Part shown: one piece after another, positions 21,930-32,480 of the stretch | Numbering within the stretch: position 1 is the first letter of the stretch | Layout of the letters: the number at the start of each line of letters is the position of its first letter | Source of the DNA: Echiichthys vipera | Taxonomy: Eukaryota > Chordata > Actinopteri > Perciformes > Trachinidae | Length of the DNA: 64,000 nucleotides | Direction of reading: 5' to 3' | NCBI GenBank assembly: GCA_963691815.1 | Contig: OY829645.1 | Span: 18,176,672-18,240,671 of the forward strand | The notes under the pieces: generated by a model | What the model was told of the DNA's origin: nothing | The model's database searches: none | What the model saw: the letters and a program-made list of their open reading frames with translations, nothing else | Translations under genes and position numbers: made by a program

Positions 21930-24147
21930 ATGCCACAGTGCTGTGTCCCCTGTTGCTTGAACAGATCAGAGTTAAAAAAAACTGCTGGTATTCAGCTGTC
22001 ATTCTTCCGCTTCCCTTGCGATGAAAGAGAGAAGAGGAAATGGCTGCAGTTGATAAGGTAAGTTACTATTCTTATGACGTTACGAATAAAGAAAAACAAA
22101 AGCTGTGTTCGCTACCTAGCTAACGTTAGCACTAACTCGAAAAAGCCAAACCGGCTCTTTGCAGATACCCCTGATATAACCTAGGTTATGGGTTAAGTTA
22201 GGGTGTTTGTTGTTATGAATTCAAATCTTTGTGTTTCGATCTTCAGCCCTTTTTCTAGCTAGACGCGAGATAGCTAGCTAAGGCGGCTAGCTAGGTGGCC
22301 ACCCTCACGTTTCAACCGAAACATGAAGATGTGGGTAACTTAGCGTTAACGTTAAATACCAAATGATAGCTATTTGTTTGTTTCAACCACTTAACAGACC
22401 AGGTGTTTGAATTGAGACTCGGATAATTGACACCTGGCTGTTATTTAGCACAACGTTATATCAGAGGTATCCGTTTTGAGGCATCTGTGCTGCCCAGCTC
22501 AATTTAGCTAATCATGGGTATCAGCAAAGGGCCGGAGTAGCAACAGGTTTTTGTTCTAACCATGGAAGAGCACAGCTGATACTGATGTCATCATGTTACC
22601 TGTTTAAATCCTGTCCTAACCAGTTCTCATTAACGTTATGCATATACATTAGTGCACAACCTGTCTACACATGCTACCACAGCATTATAATCTATTTTAC
22701 TACTATTTTTTAACTTCTGCACTATTTAATGTCTTAGATTCTTAATTTTGTTTTCATTTTTAGTTGCGTGTTTCTTTTTTCTATATATTTAGTTTGAGCA
22801 TTGTTGTAGGGAGCCCCAGATTTGCGATTTTCATTGTCTATGGCTGCTTCACTGTAATTGTTGTGCACATGAATAATAAAGAACAAATGTAATGATGATC
22901 AATTTCTTTCTTCTTTTTCTTTTAACAGGCGTGAAAACTTTACCCCAAACTGCAACTCCAGGGTGTGCAGTTGGCACTTCCCCGATGGCAAAGCTGCTGG
23001 GCCATCGCGGTTTGCATGGAACGAGGGGAAGATCCTACAACACCCCGACCACTTAAGCCATACCCATAAACGGAAGAAGCAAGCACAAGAAACACCTACC
23101 AATGGTGAGGAGGAAGGAATCCATCAACTACACAATGCTGAAATTGCAACTGCACAGACACCTAGTACATCTAGTCATGTGGTGCTTGAGATAGAGAATG
23201 AGATGCTGAGAGAAGAGAATGAGAAATTGAAAAAACAATTAGAGAAACAGAAGCAAACTTTTTCCTTCAGTCAAATTTCCAACAATCCTGACAGAGTCCA
23301 ATATTTCACCGGATTGCCTGATGCTGCCACCGTCCTGTTTTTGGAGGCGCTTCTTTCCAAATTTGAGTTACAATATCATTCTGATTGGACGGTCCAAATG
23401 ATGCCCCTTGTAGATCAATTGCTTCTGACCTTAATGAAGCTTAGACTTAATTGCGGCCACGTAGACCTTGCAACAAGGTTTAGTTGTAGCACAGCCACAG
23501 TAACAAACATCTTTATCACCATCATTAGTGCGCTGTATGACATTTTGTATGTTGGTCTGCTCGAAAACAACATCCCCTCGACAGCCAAAAACCAAACATC
23601 GCTGCCAGACTGCTTCCGGCCCTTTCGTAACTGTAGGATCGTGCTTGACTGCACCGAGGTTGCAGTCTCTAACACGGAGAGGCTCGACACACAGAGCCAT
23701 TTGTACAGCCAGTACAAAGGACGGACCACACTGAAGGCTCTAATTGGTGTGGCTCCCAATGGAGTGATTACCTTCGCAAGTGATTTGTACGGAGGGAGTG
23801 CCTCAGACAAGGCAATAACAGCTGACTGTGGACTTCTCCAACATCTACAACCAGGTGATATGGTTATGGCTGACAAGGGCTTTACAATTCGGGACCTTTT
23901 GCCAGAGGGGGTTTTGCTGAACATCCCGTCTTTTCTTGTAAATGGACAGTTCACACAGGAGGAAGTGAACAATAACAGACTAATCTCCAGTGCCAGGATA
24001 CATGTGGAGCGATCCATTCAGAGGCTGAAATTGTATGGCATTTTGCACCACATCCCATACCAGTTCAGAAAAAACATCAACAAGATATTGAAAGTGTGTG
24101 TGTGTCTCACAAATTTACAAACACCCATTCTCCGTGAAATTGAATGA
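21930..24147 (+). CDS. ISL2EU transposase: THAP zinc finger plus DDE_Tnp_4 nuclease
   Basis: Two exons, 21930-22057 and 22929-24147, joined across a gt..ag intron (donor aag|gtaagt, acceptor ttttaacag), give 448 aa. The intron splits the THAP domain: CCVPCC in exon 1 and VCSWHFPDG in exon 2 supply the C2CH zinc ligands, which bind the terminal repeats. Residues about 130-160 form a leucine/glutamate coiled coil (EIENEMLREENEKLKKQL). The DDE nuclease follows: VLDCTEV (first Asp), VMADKGF (second Asp) and IHVERSIQR (Glu). All three catalytic residues are present and there is no stop or frameshift, so the gene looks functional. The start is the first Met before the THAP cysteines. Confidence 0.9.
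22058..22928 (+). other. Transposase intron
   Basis: An 871-bp intron between THAP half-domains. Donor gtaagt and a polypyrimidine-rich acceptor (ctttcttctttttcttttaacag) are both strong. No nested repeat recognised in it. Confidence 0.85.
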
Positions 24148-24668
24148 ATGACTGAATGAACGAATGAACTAGAGCTGCAACAATTAGTTTGACCTACATG
24201 AATAATACTTTTTTATTTTTACTACATGAAGTTAATAATACTTGCAAACTTGTACTACTGATTCTTTAACTACATGAAGCTAATAATAATTGCATTCTTT
24301 TACTTGATTAAGCTAATAATACTTATGTACTAGGGCTGCAACTATTGTCCTGTTCTTAATTGTTTGTTTTGAAAACCTTTTTATTAAAAAAGTAATACCA
24401 AACAACAACAAAAATGTATTCTCTTTGTTTATATTCAGTAAACTGCACTGTAGAGTGCCAAAACGTCATTATAACACATCACAATTAATTAAAAGGACAT
24501 TGGTAAAAATCATGAATTTAGGATAATAATTAATTTGTAATGCACTTTACATTTAAACAAATGTCAAAGTGCCAGAGGCAAAACCACAAGAAAAGAGAAA
24601 ACATTAGTAAAAACACCTAAAAGTCAAAAGCAAGCTGTTCCACAGACGAGGGGCAGCCGAACAGAATG
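24148..24668. other. Transposase 3' flank
   Basis: AT-rich and non-coding. Short related pieces (tagagctgcaacaatta and tagggctgcaactattg) near 24170 and 24333 look like decayed ends of a small repeat. No gene. Confidence 0.4.
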
Positions 24669-24835
24669 CATATATACAGATATTTATACAGAATCTATAC
24701 AGATATTTATACAGAATCTATACAGATTTATACAGATATATACAGAATCTATACAGATATATACAAAATCTGTACAGATATATACATAATTTATACAGAT
24801 ATATACAGAATCTATACAGATATATGCAGAACCGA
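24669..24835. repeat. Minisatellite with 20-23-bp unit
   Basis: About seven imperfect copies of a unit like tatacagatatatacagaat. It lies between the 3' ends of the two convergent ISL2EU genes. It keeps frames open on both strands by chance, which are not genes. Confidence 0.85.
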
Positions 24836-24952
24836 TGGTTCCATCATACAGTATCAAGCTGCTGAGGAGTGGGGGATGAAGTGTGCGTAGGCTGCTGAAC
24901 TTTTTCATTAAATCATATGATCTTTTTGTGATGGTGTCAATTTTGAATGTCG

Positions 24953-27900
24953 TTATCGAATGTGTAAATAGATGTCTGTGTTTTTGGGATGTTTTAATGT
25001 TAAAGGAAGACCTTGCTGGTTTAATAATTTACAAATGTGACAAATGTTGGGTAGGAAACAGTCCTTATAGAAGGTTTCCAGTGTGCCAATGTTAGCAGCC
25101 CATGTTGGGTCTTTGAGCACTTGCAGGATGACAAGGTCTAGAGGAGTCCAAACAAGTAGGTGACAACTGTTTGCTCTGGTCAGGTGTAGGTTGCCCTGGA
25201 TCTGATGCCAGTAATTGTGATTTTGTTTGAGTGACAGGGAACCAGTTACCTCATCTAACACCAGAAAAAAATCAGTACTCTCTGCTGCCTGCAGGACAGT
25301 TTTGGTTCTCGCTGACCACGGACACTTCACCTCAATAATGCAGTCATCAGACACTGTCCCATCTGGAGATCCACCAAGTAGGCCACTGTCAGACAGGAAC
25401 ACTCCCCTCTCCTGGATACTGGAACCAGTGCGCTCTGTGTACTCCTGCTTTGCCCTTGACTCATGGACGATTCCCCAATCACATGCCTTGAAAAAAAAAA
25501 ATAGCACTTAGCGCCTGGAGAGAGTGGGGAGATGCCAAAAACATGCAGGGCAGTAACTCCCCAGGAGCAGGTTGGTGACTACTTGCTTATTAAGTGTATT
25601 CTTAGGAGCACATATGTCTTCAATACAAATAATCATTTATTACCCACAACATACTTTAGATCCTTCTTTGAGGTTGTAATGGCCAAGCAGGGTTTTGAAC
25701 AAGGAAGGCGGGTAAGAGTTTCGCTTGACCGCTGCCAAGACCAAACCGAAGTTGCTGGCAGTGATTCGCTTCTTGCGATATGCTGACCTGTTGTGAAGAA
25801 ATCCAAAATAAGAGAGATGGTGATGGTTGCTGCTTAACACACCCTCTGCAGCTACAATTTCTCAAAGTTTCTGAAATGTTGAGCAGTTTCAGTTACTAGT
25901 TTTGTATTGTTTCTATTAATGCGTTTCTTACCATAATGCGTTCTTCGCTTGCCCAACTGTGGCTCCCTCAATGTGCTCCTTCTCCTGCTCAGTGACAGCA
26001 AGCAATGGCAGCACATAAAGAGTCTTATTCTCAGCTTGGGCAAAACCTGGGCTGGTCACCAAACCATCGAAAGTCTTGGCAGGGAGAGTCTGGATTTAAT
26101 GTTAAGCACACAGTGTCAGATATTTGGAAATATCCGCATACTTTTGGCCACATAGTGTATTCAAAATACCTTTAAATTAAAGGGGAGAGTCTGATGTCTG
26201 TAACTTGCAAGGAGTTTACAGACATATCTGTGTAGTTTACATTACGTGTCAAACCAAATTTGTCAGGGGCCTAAACTATGTAATATTTGTTTTAACTACA
26301 CATTACACTAGTTTGACACCCCTGGTTCAAGTTATGAGAAATTATGAAAATATTGCTTCAAAAGTTGCTCAAACTTGACATTATACAAAATTATTGAGTG
26401 TGGGATGACTATACTCTAGCTGAATTGTCACTGGTTTAATGTAGTGTAATTGTGATGTTTCTGGTAAAATACAAATGACATAAATCGTCGCTGAGGTGTA
26501 TCTGGACTCAAAATCCACCCCATTCCAGTGAAACGCCCAAGTTGTGACAAGGACGCAAGAGCCCAATCCTTGTCCTCCTGGGTGACGGGTCTTTTGATTC
26601 CAGCTGAAATAATAGTTATTGAGATTATTTCAAGTGTTGATGGGTCATTCTATAATTAGGGGTACATGTCATGTCCATAGAATTTATTTATTAATTAATT
26701 AATTTAGTCACAAAGCAATAATTCATTTTACATCAAGGCACATTTCTCTTTTATTTAATACAAGAAGTCAACAGATCCCATCATTTATTTAGCAAACAAT
26801 GTATATACTAAATTTGAACCCTTTTTGCTGTCTGATTTGCTAAATGTCAGGTTTTGCTCTTCAGATTAAACCTAAATTGCATGTTTTTGTATAATATTTT
26901 CATAAATATTTGTTCAAAACAAGGTTAAGCAAATAAATTAAACCAACAACCACATCAGTATCACTTGTAAATTAATTACTAACCTTGTGTTGTGGATGGT
27001 GTCATCTCAGACACTCTCTTGGCTGCAATCTGATCTGATTTTGGTGTCTTTGCCCTCCTCCACGCGCATTCCACGTCGGTGCGTGACACGTTTTTCTCCA
27101 CCCAAATCAGCAAGGCTGCCATATGGTGGCACTTGTCTCTGCCGATTGGGCACTCACAGGCACTGTACCTCACTGCCTGACCCACCCAAACATGCACCTA
27201 TATTGAAAACAGTTTTACCGCTCACCCTAACACATCTAAAAGACATTGCCTGCGCTGTGTTTATATTTTCAACAATGCTTGTGTAGCTAGACAGGGGGTG
27301 GCAGATAATTAAATGTCAACTAGCCTAACTTCACTAACCCTCCAAAACCTGGCTCATACATATTTAGTTTTTCAACTTTGTTTACGTCCAGAGTTATAGC
27401 AGTACTGGGGTGGATTCCAGAAAGCGGGTTTAGTGAAAACCTGAGATGAGAGAAACTCTGGGTTTCAGTTCCAGAAAGAGAGGTAACTTAAACTCTGGGT
27501 CAGTTACTATGATAACAAACCCAGACGTTCTCTCTCTCTGTCTCCTCCCTCTCACAGAGCCAGATACAGTTTATTACCTCATCGATTCAGTCTGTATCAA
27601 ACCGCATATCAAATCACAGACCAAATTATTACTGGATCAGATTGTGAGTTTACAGTCATTTCTCTATATCTTTAATCTCTATATATTTGAACTTCAACTA
27701 TATCTCTAATCTTCAATTGCTGGCCCCTGTGTTTTATCCCTGTCAGATTAAAGATGTTAGCTACAGCCAACACAGTACACAATAAGCCATACACAGTCAG
27801 ATTCACAACTTTATCCTCTATTAAGAAATGTAAGTCTGTAAATGTAAGTCTAAATGATGTATTAATGGACACCACTGAATAAAACTTCATTGTGTTAACT

Positions 27901-28398
27901 TATTGACACCTTTCCCTGCTCTGACTGAGGTTTCTTTTAAAGATAAATGCACACAGTTCGCATATTTAAATGGCTGCGCTGCCTTTTATTTACCCGTTGC
28001 GGTGAAACGTAGTATCGGCGCTCCAGCTTATTTGGACCCGAAAACTCAGATTTTCTATCGCAGGGTTCAAGTCAGAGTTCAGGGTTAGGCTGAGTTTGTT
28101 AAACCAGCTTTCTGGAATAGACCCCTGGACGTTTGTTTTCTGTGTGTGTGTTTTAAATAATACATATCATCTTTAGATGTCAACTAGCTAGCTAGTTCAC
28201 GGCTAACTTCTAACTCACCTCAACCTGGTAAACTTTTTTTTTCATGGATACCTGGACGCTACCCTTGATTATTCCACCTGGCAAAACAGCTACACTGACG
28301 ACTCTATTGGAGTTAGAAGAATTTAGACCCTTTTGTACTCTCAATGGTGCCTCGCTAAAAAAGGAAGTTATTGTAAAGAGATTGACTGGTTCCGTCAT
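24953..28398 (-). CDS. ISL2EU accessory protein: SWIM zinc finger plus YqaJ-type nuclease
   Basis: Six minus-strand exons fit together with phase-consistent gt..ag introns: 28398-28219, 27197-26984, 26603 to about 26473, 26089-25932, 25787-25655 and 25486-24953, giving about 450 aa. The exon 1/2 join creates YQVEVHVWVGQAVRYSACEC, and CECPIGRDKCHH is a SWIM zinc finger. Exons 5-6 form a YqaJ/lambda-exonuclease-like PD-(D/E)XK nuclease: RKKRITASNFG, YPPSLFKTLLG, ACDWGIVHESRA, GGSPDG and IIEVKCPW (catalytic D and ExK). Starting Met 28398 lies inside the terminal repeat's edge. The end of exon 3 is uncertain. No stop interrupts the model. The role in transposition is unknown; end resection or repair is a guess. 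Confidence 0.85.
25527..25578. repeat. Remnant of hAT-like MITE end
   Basis: aaacatgcagggcagtaact and ggagcaggttgg resemble one arm of the palindromic MITE at 36625-36816. It lies in the last intron of the YqaJ gene, between 25654 and 25487. Only one arm is seen. Confidence 0.45.
27405..28128. mobile_element. MITE inside the first intron of the YqaJ gene
   Basis: Left end ggggtggattccagaaagcgggttta; right end, complemented, ccaggggtctattccagaaagctggttta, so about 25 bp of inverted terminal sequence with few mismatches. It is non-coding, about 720 bp, and lies wholly in the intron 28218-27198. I cannot define its target duplication. Confidence 0.66.
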
Positions 28399-28424
28399 AG
28401 TCGCTTGTTTTTTCCGATCTGAAA

Positions 28425-28482
28425 GAGCGCTGGACCCGGAAATGGATGTTACGTCACGCGTGACGTCAGACTTAACAAGCGG
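28425..28482 (-). repeat. ISL2EU right terminal inverted repeat
   Basis: Partner of 21849-21905. The YqaJ gene's likely start codon at 28398 lies 84 bp from this end, almost the same distance as the transposase start from the left end. Confidence 0.85.
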
Positions 28483-28856
28483 ATAAGTCAGCAACAGCAG
28501 ATTGTGTTAAGGCTCAGAGGAGCTTTAAAATCAGTGAAGTACGCATGCTTGACTTGAGTACCAACAAGGTTGGTTTTAAGACGGCTTACAATGGGGAGTA
28601 TTGTTTCCATGGTGTATTAAAGCGGCGCTGACCTGAAACCTGAGTTACTTCCAAAGCAGACCTCTGTGAAGGGCGCAAAGAAGCGCGATGTGCTGGCACT
28701 ATTGGGAGCAATAGGTGTGTCTGATGTTGTGAGGGCTTTCTATGAGGGTGCACTGTGTCAGGTGACTGACGATGCAGGCCAGAGTGATGAAGACTAAGAG
28801 TGACCTATGCTAAAGTGATGAAGATCTCTCTCACGGACACACAATCTCTCACACTA

Positions 28857-29500
28857 GCCCCATTCACGCCGATTCCCACTCAGTGTGAATCTCTCGGAGG
28901 TGACGAGGCCTCTGGAGGTACTATCAGGGCAGTATTATTGGTGAACTGAACCAATAGCCCCATTCACATAGGAGAAGACGCGTAAACGCTGCAGCAGCAG
29001 TTTGACAATTCTCCGCCGATGGTGATTCACACAGAGCGAAGCATCTCCGCCTTAAAGACGAGCTGCCGTGGACGGACGGAGACTTTAGTTAACTTTCCCC
29101 TAGAAAACAGCCTCCGTCCCTGTGAGTGAGGGAGTCAGATTGATAGGGGGAAACCAGGGAAACACCTTGAAAACACACGAGGTCATCGTCATGACGCGTA
29201 CCATCACGTCCTCTTTAGGAGCCCCTGCACTGGCTTTCTGTGTGAATCCACGGCGGTTCGTCTTTAAGGCGGAGATGCTTCGCTCTGTGTGAATCACCAT
29301 CGGCGGAGAATTGTCAAACCGCTGCTGCGGCGTTTATGCGTCTTCTCCTGTGTGAATGGAGCTACTGGTTCAGTTCACCAATAATACTGCCCTGATAGTA
29401 CCTCCAGAGGCGTATCAGCGCCCCTCGCAACCTTCGAGAGATTCACACTGAGACGGAGGTGGGAATTGTAGTACTAAAGCCACATCCAAATGAATGGGGC
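28857..29500. repeat. Foldback element (long inverted repeat) flanked by TA
   Basis: Left arm about 28857-29085 and right arm about 29235-29500 are reverse complements over most of their length: ggcagtattattggtgaact, ctccgccgatggtgattcac and gcatctccgccttaaagacga occur in both orientations. A loop of about 150 bp separates them. The ends read GCCCCATTCA and TGAATGGGGC, each next to TA. No coding capacity. This is a MITE or foldback transposon of unassigned superfamily. Confidence 0.83.
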
Positions 29501-29504
29501 TATT

Positions 29505-29519
29505 CTCTCTCTCTCTGTC

Positions 29520-29577
<58 letters not shown>
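29505..29577. repeat. CT and CA microsatellites
   Basis: Two adjoining dinucleotide runs: ctctct near 29505-29526 and an uninterrupted (CA)n of about 50 bp at 29528-29577. Confidence 0.95.
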
Positions 29578-29582
<5 letters not shown>

Positions 29583-29584
29583 AT

Positions 29585-30000
29585 GTATAGTGGACAATGG
29601 TCCTACTGTTTTACCAGTTCGACACTTTACTGAACGCCAATGTATTACTTAATGACTTGCCTATTGAATATTGTTATCATTATTGAATATTTTTAAGCAT
29701 TTGTTTTTTTCATGCATAAGGTAGCGGACAAATTTGTCCTACTTGTTACAGGTTTGACACTTTACCAAATTTTTTTTACTTTGAATGTATTATCAATAAC
29801 TTGCGTATTGATATCTTTATCATTATTGAATGTTTTTAATCAGTTTTCTTCATGCACCATCATGGACAAAATGGTCCTACTGTTTACAAGTTTGACACTT
29901 TACGTAAACAAAAAAAAGACTCTGAATGTATTAACTTGCCTATTAAATATTGTCATCAATACTATTGTACTTTTTACAGGTTCGGCACTGAATGACTATT
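29585..30000. repeat. Degenerate tandem repeat, unit about 135 bp
   Basis: The phrase ggacaa..ggtcctactgtttac..gtttgacactttac recurs at about 29591, 29725 and 29863, with a partial fourth copy near 29965 (acaggttcggcact). Spacings are 134 and 138 bp. The unit also contains a ttattgaat/ttgcctattgaatattg segment. No gene. Confidence 0.75.
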
Positions 30001-32440
30001 AGCCTAAATGTGTTACTAAATCATTTGAAGTATTGTTAACATTGTTGTACTTTTATTTGATTAGTGGAATTTGTATGTGTATTATACAAATACCACTAAA
30101 TGTGAAATTGAAAATATTTATTTCATTTTATTTGGCTGTTATTTATTTTATGCATTTTGTTTTATATTATATTCATTTATAGTCCCTGATATCATATATT
30201 CTCTTGTGCTTTTTAAAAAAAAGTCACAAACAAATGGATTTATAGCGTTTTTTTTAAAAAAGAGTGGATTTATAGCATTTTGAAAAAAACAAAATAAACA
30301 TTGGATTTATTATCAACAATATTGGTGTTTGATTTAACAATCATTGTTCAACATGTTCTGACTGAGCCAATAAACCATTTTGACAAGATAAATTGAATAT
30401 TAACCAAATGTGTGGGTCTAGGTAAAAAATGGAATTTTCCTGAAAACTATTAAAATGGATTTATAGCGTTTTGGAAAAGAGCTCCTCAAATATAGAAACG
30501 ATAAACTAAGTTTAAAACAATATTTTCCAGAGCCGAAGTGACGGAAAATACAATGAAATCAAGCGACGCTGCTCATGCGTATGCGTAGATCAATTCTTAT
30601 TCTCATCTCTAATCTTAATATTCAATTTTTGTTGTGGCTTGATTGAATTTAATAGTAATTTTAGAGGGTGTGGTGTTTGATTGAGATGCCTCAGATGAAG
30701 ACAACTGAATGAATGCCAAATGTCAGATATAAGAGTGTGCTTACCCATTTTCTTTTTCTTTCTTTTTAAATAAAAAAAATCAGCTATGCACTAAAACACC
30801 CACACTCATAAAGATGACAGTGGACCTGATTTATGTATCCACAATGACATCCTCATTATAATCTTTTTTAAAAACAGAAGAGATCAAGAAGTAGAGAAGA
30901 CATTGGGATGCAAAGAACACATGAGACTGAATCATAACCTTGCCAGTGGCATTCACTGTCTGTATGAGTGGGTGGGTTGGTGTGTGTTTTGAGTATGAAT
31001 GTGTGTTGAGGCAAGCACTTGGTTGGTGAGGGCAGGTACTGGCCAGCTGAGACAGCTTGTACACATCCCAGCATCCGTTTGGCCCTATACAGACACATGG
31101 AAACACCCATGCTTGAACAAAGACTTATCATAGCCTACAGTTATCGGATGGCTCATGTGGAGAGTTCCTGCAACATTCACACCATAGGGTCTGGCTGCCT
31201 TCACATCACATAGTAAACTGTTTGATTGTGAAATCTTTAGCAACAGTAATTCAATTTGTCCCAGGTGTAGGAGGAACAGAGCAGCAATTTAGTGGAAACT
31301 TCAGTGGTAAATATGCAAGACTGAGCTTGTGTGGTCTTCATTAAATGAACATCCAAGAAAGCTTCAACAAAGAAAAATCTTTTCAGAAAATCCTCAATTG
31401 CTGAAATGGAATATAAAGAAAAATAATGTGCTGTATAAACATTTGACACACAGCATCCTCCTTTACAATATTGAAAATTTAAGATAGTAATTTTATTATT
31501 TCCATATCACAATTTCATACCCATGAAGTAAGTACAACTCACTATATCACTGTAAATATTACATGAGCCAGGTCATTGAGAAAGTAATTGGCTTTTTTAG
31601 AGTTGGCTGATACTGCTCCACTGTCTCTGCTGAGATTTATAATGTTGACTTACTGTACAAGACAGAGAGGGTAATCACTGAGACAGTTTATCCTAAAGCT
31701 CCATCTGTCTCCCTCCCTCTGACATTGGGAAGGGAGTGCAATTGTTTTAGGGCAAAACAGGTGTCAACCTAAATCAAGTTGGAATGCTTCATGGATAAAA
31801 AGGCCGAATGGGAAACAAAACAAAAGATTTAATCTATTGAAATTAGATCCAGGGAGAATCTAATGGTTTATTCCAAATGCATTCTGTTGTATTTCCTTTT
31901 CATCTTTTTATAATTCATCTTCCTCTCTTGCCAAGTCTCCCTCACTTGCTCTCTCCAGGTTTCAGTTGAAATTAAATTGATTTGCATAATGAAAGGAGAT
32001 CAAATTTACTGTACAGAAGCAAAATAGAAATAAAAAAAGACTTTCCTCGGAGGGTGGATGGGGTATGAGCTACAAGACGAAGGGAGAGGTGAAAGAAAGA
32101 AACAATAAAATGCAATTATACAGCTTCAATAAACCTTTAATTCCAACACTTACAAAAATACCCAGATAGGCGGTTTACATTATTTCATTCGACAAAGCTA
32201 TAAAGACCCATTCAAAGCAGCAGCGAGCTTTACAACACCACAAATTGGCTAAAAACTGGTTTTAAAAAAAACAAAAAAACAATTAGAATGTCGCCAACCC
32301 CAGTGACAGCCTCCACTTCTTAGGTGTTATAACTAATTACATTTCTATTATGATGGAAATGCTTGGCAACCTTCAACAAAGAATCTCATCTAATTATTCT
32401 GTATTTTGTTATATCACTGTTCTGGGTAACACTGTGAAGT
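30001..32440. other. AT-rich non-coding stretch
   Basis: No gene recognised. A short sequence (ggatttatagc(g/a)tttt) recurs at about 30237, 30265 and 30455. The rest looks like ordinary intergenic DNA. Confidence 0.45.
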
Positions 32441-32480
32441 GTGGGATTGCTTTTTATACTGATACGACTGGGCCTGAGAT

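Larger units (their letters stand above)
21848..28482. mobile_element. ISL2EU-type DNA transposon, apparently intact
   Basis: A 6.6-kb cut-and-paste transposon with two convergent genes: a THAP/DDE transposase on the plus strand and a SWIM/YqaJ nuclease protein on the minus strand, the gene pair known for ISL2EU (IS4EU) elements of the PIF/Harbinger-related group. Ends are inverted: 21849 onward reads CGCTTGTTAAGTC and the complement of 28481 reads the same 13 bases, followed on both sides by TGACGT and TTTCCGGGTCCA blocks within about 55 bp. The flanks show AT or ATA duplicated (21846-21848 and 28483-28485). Removing the element leaves an uninterrupted DUF7869 reading frame, which fixes the ends almost to the base. 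Confidence 0.9.
17230..28797 (+). pseudogene. DUF7869-type gene, split by a retrovirus and an ISL2EU transposon
   Basis: Plus-strand exons of one gene survive in four blocks. Exon 1 (about 17230-17388) ends SHPEKVPVCKATF..VL with donor gtgagt. Exon 2 starts 17908 after ttcacag with ISKDRVSRMAQYYAETAE. The frame resumes at 20936 (EEHNRRRELIAEHIQSF, SCRASHYGRRGAPGRKYLPS), shifts near 21125 into FGHPATDACSDCAKF and CFDMMQNMVLP, loses about five codons near 21385, and continues LYLYLFGVVVHHG, LFSDSCFWQNKN and FPERGHSYLPADRVFG to 21847. After ISL2EU it resumes at 28483 (KSATADCVKAQRSFKISE, VGFKTAYNGEYCFHGVLK) and ends GQSDED at 28797 after a frameshift near 28626. I recognise this as a multicopy uncharacterised family with a DUF7869-like core; function unknown. 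A stop replaces a sense codon at 17377. Confidence 0.8.

Noticed and set aside
22899..24017. Minus-strand frames across the transposase
   Set aside because: Antisense shadows; the plus-strand frame has THAP and DDE motifs and splice signals.
24666..24908. Tyr/Ile-rich and Cys/Ile-rich frames on both strands
   Set aside because: They are translations of the 20-23-bp minisatellite; both strands are open by repetition, with no family resemblance.
28244..28486. Plus-strand 80-aa frame at the ISL2EU right end
   Set aside because: It opposes exon 1 of the YqaJ gene, whose splice junction and SWIM domain are far better supported, and it crosses the transposon boundary.
30831..31131. Overlapping frames with Cys-rich peptides
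   Set aside because: No domain resemblance, overlapping alternative frames, and no splice or start context; probably chance.
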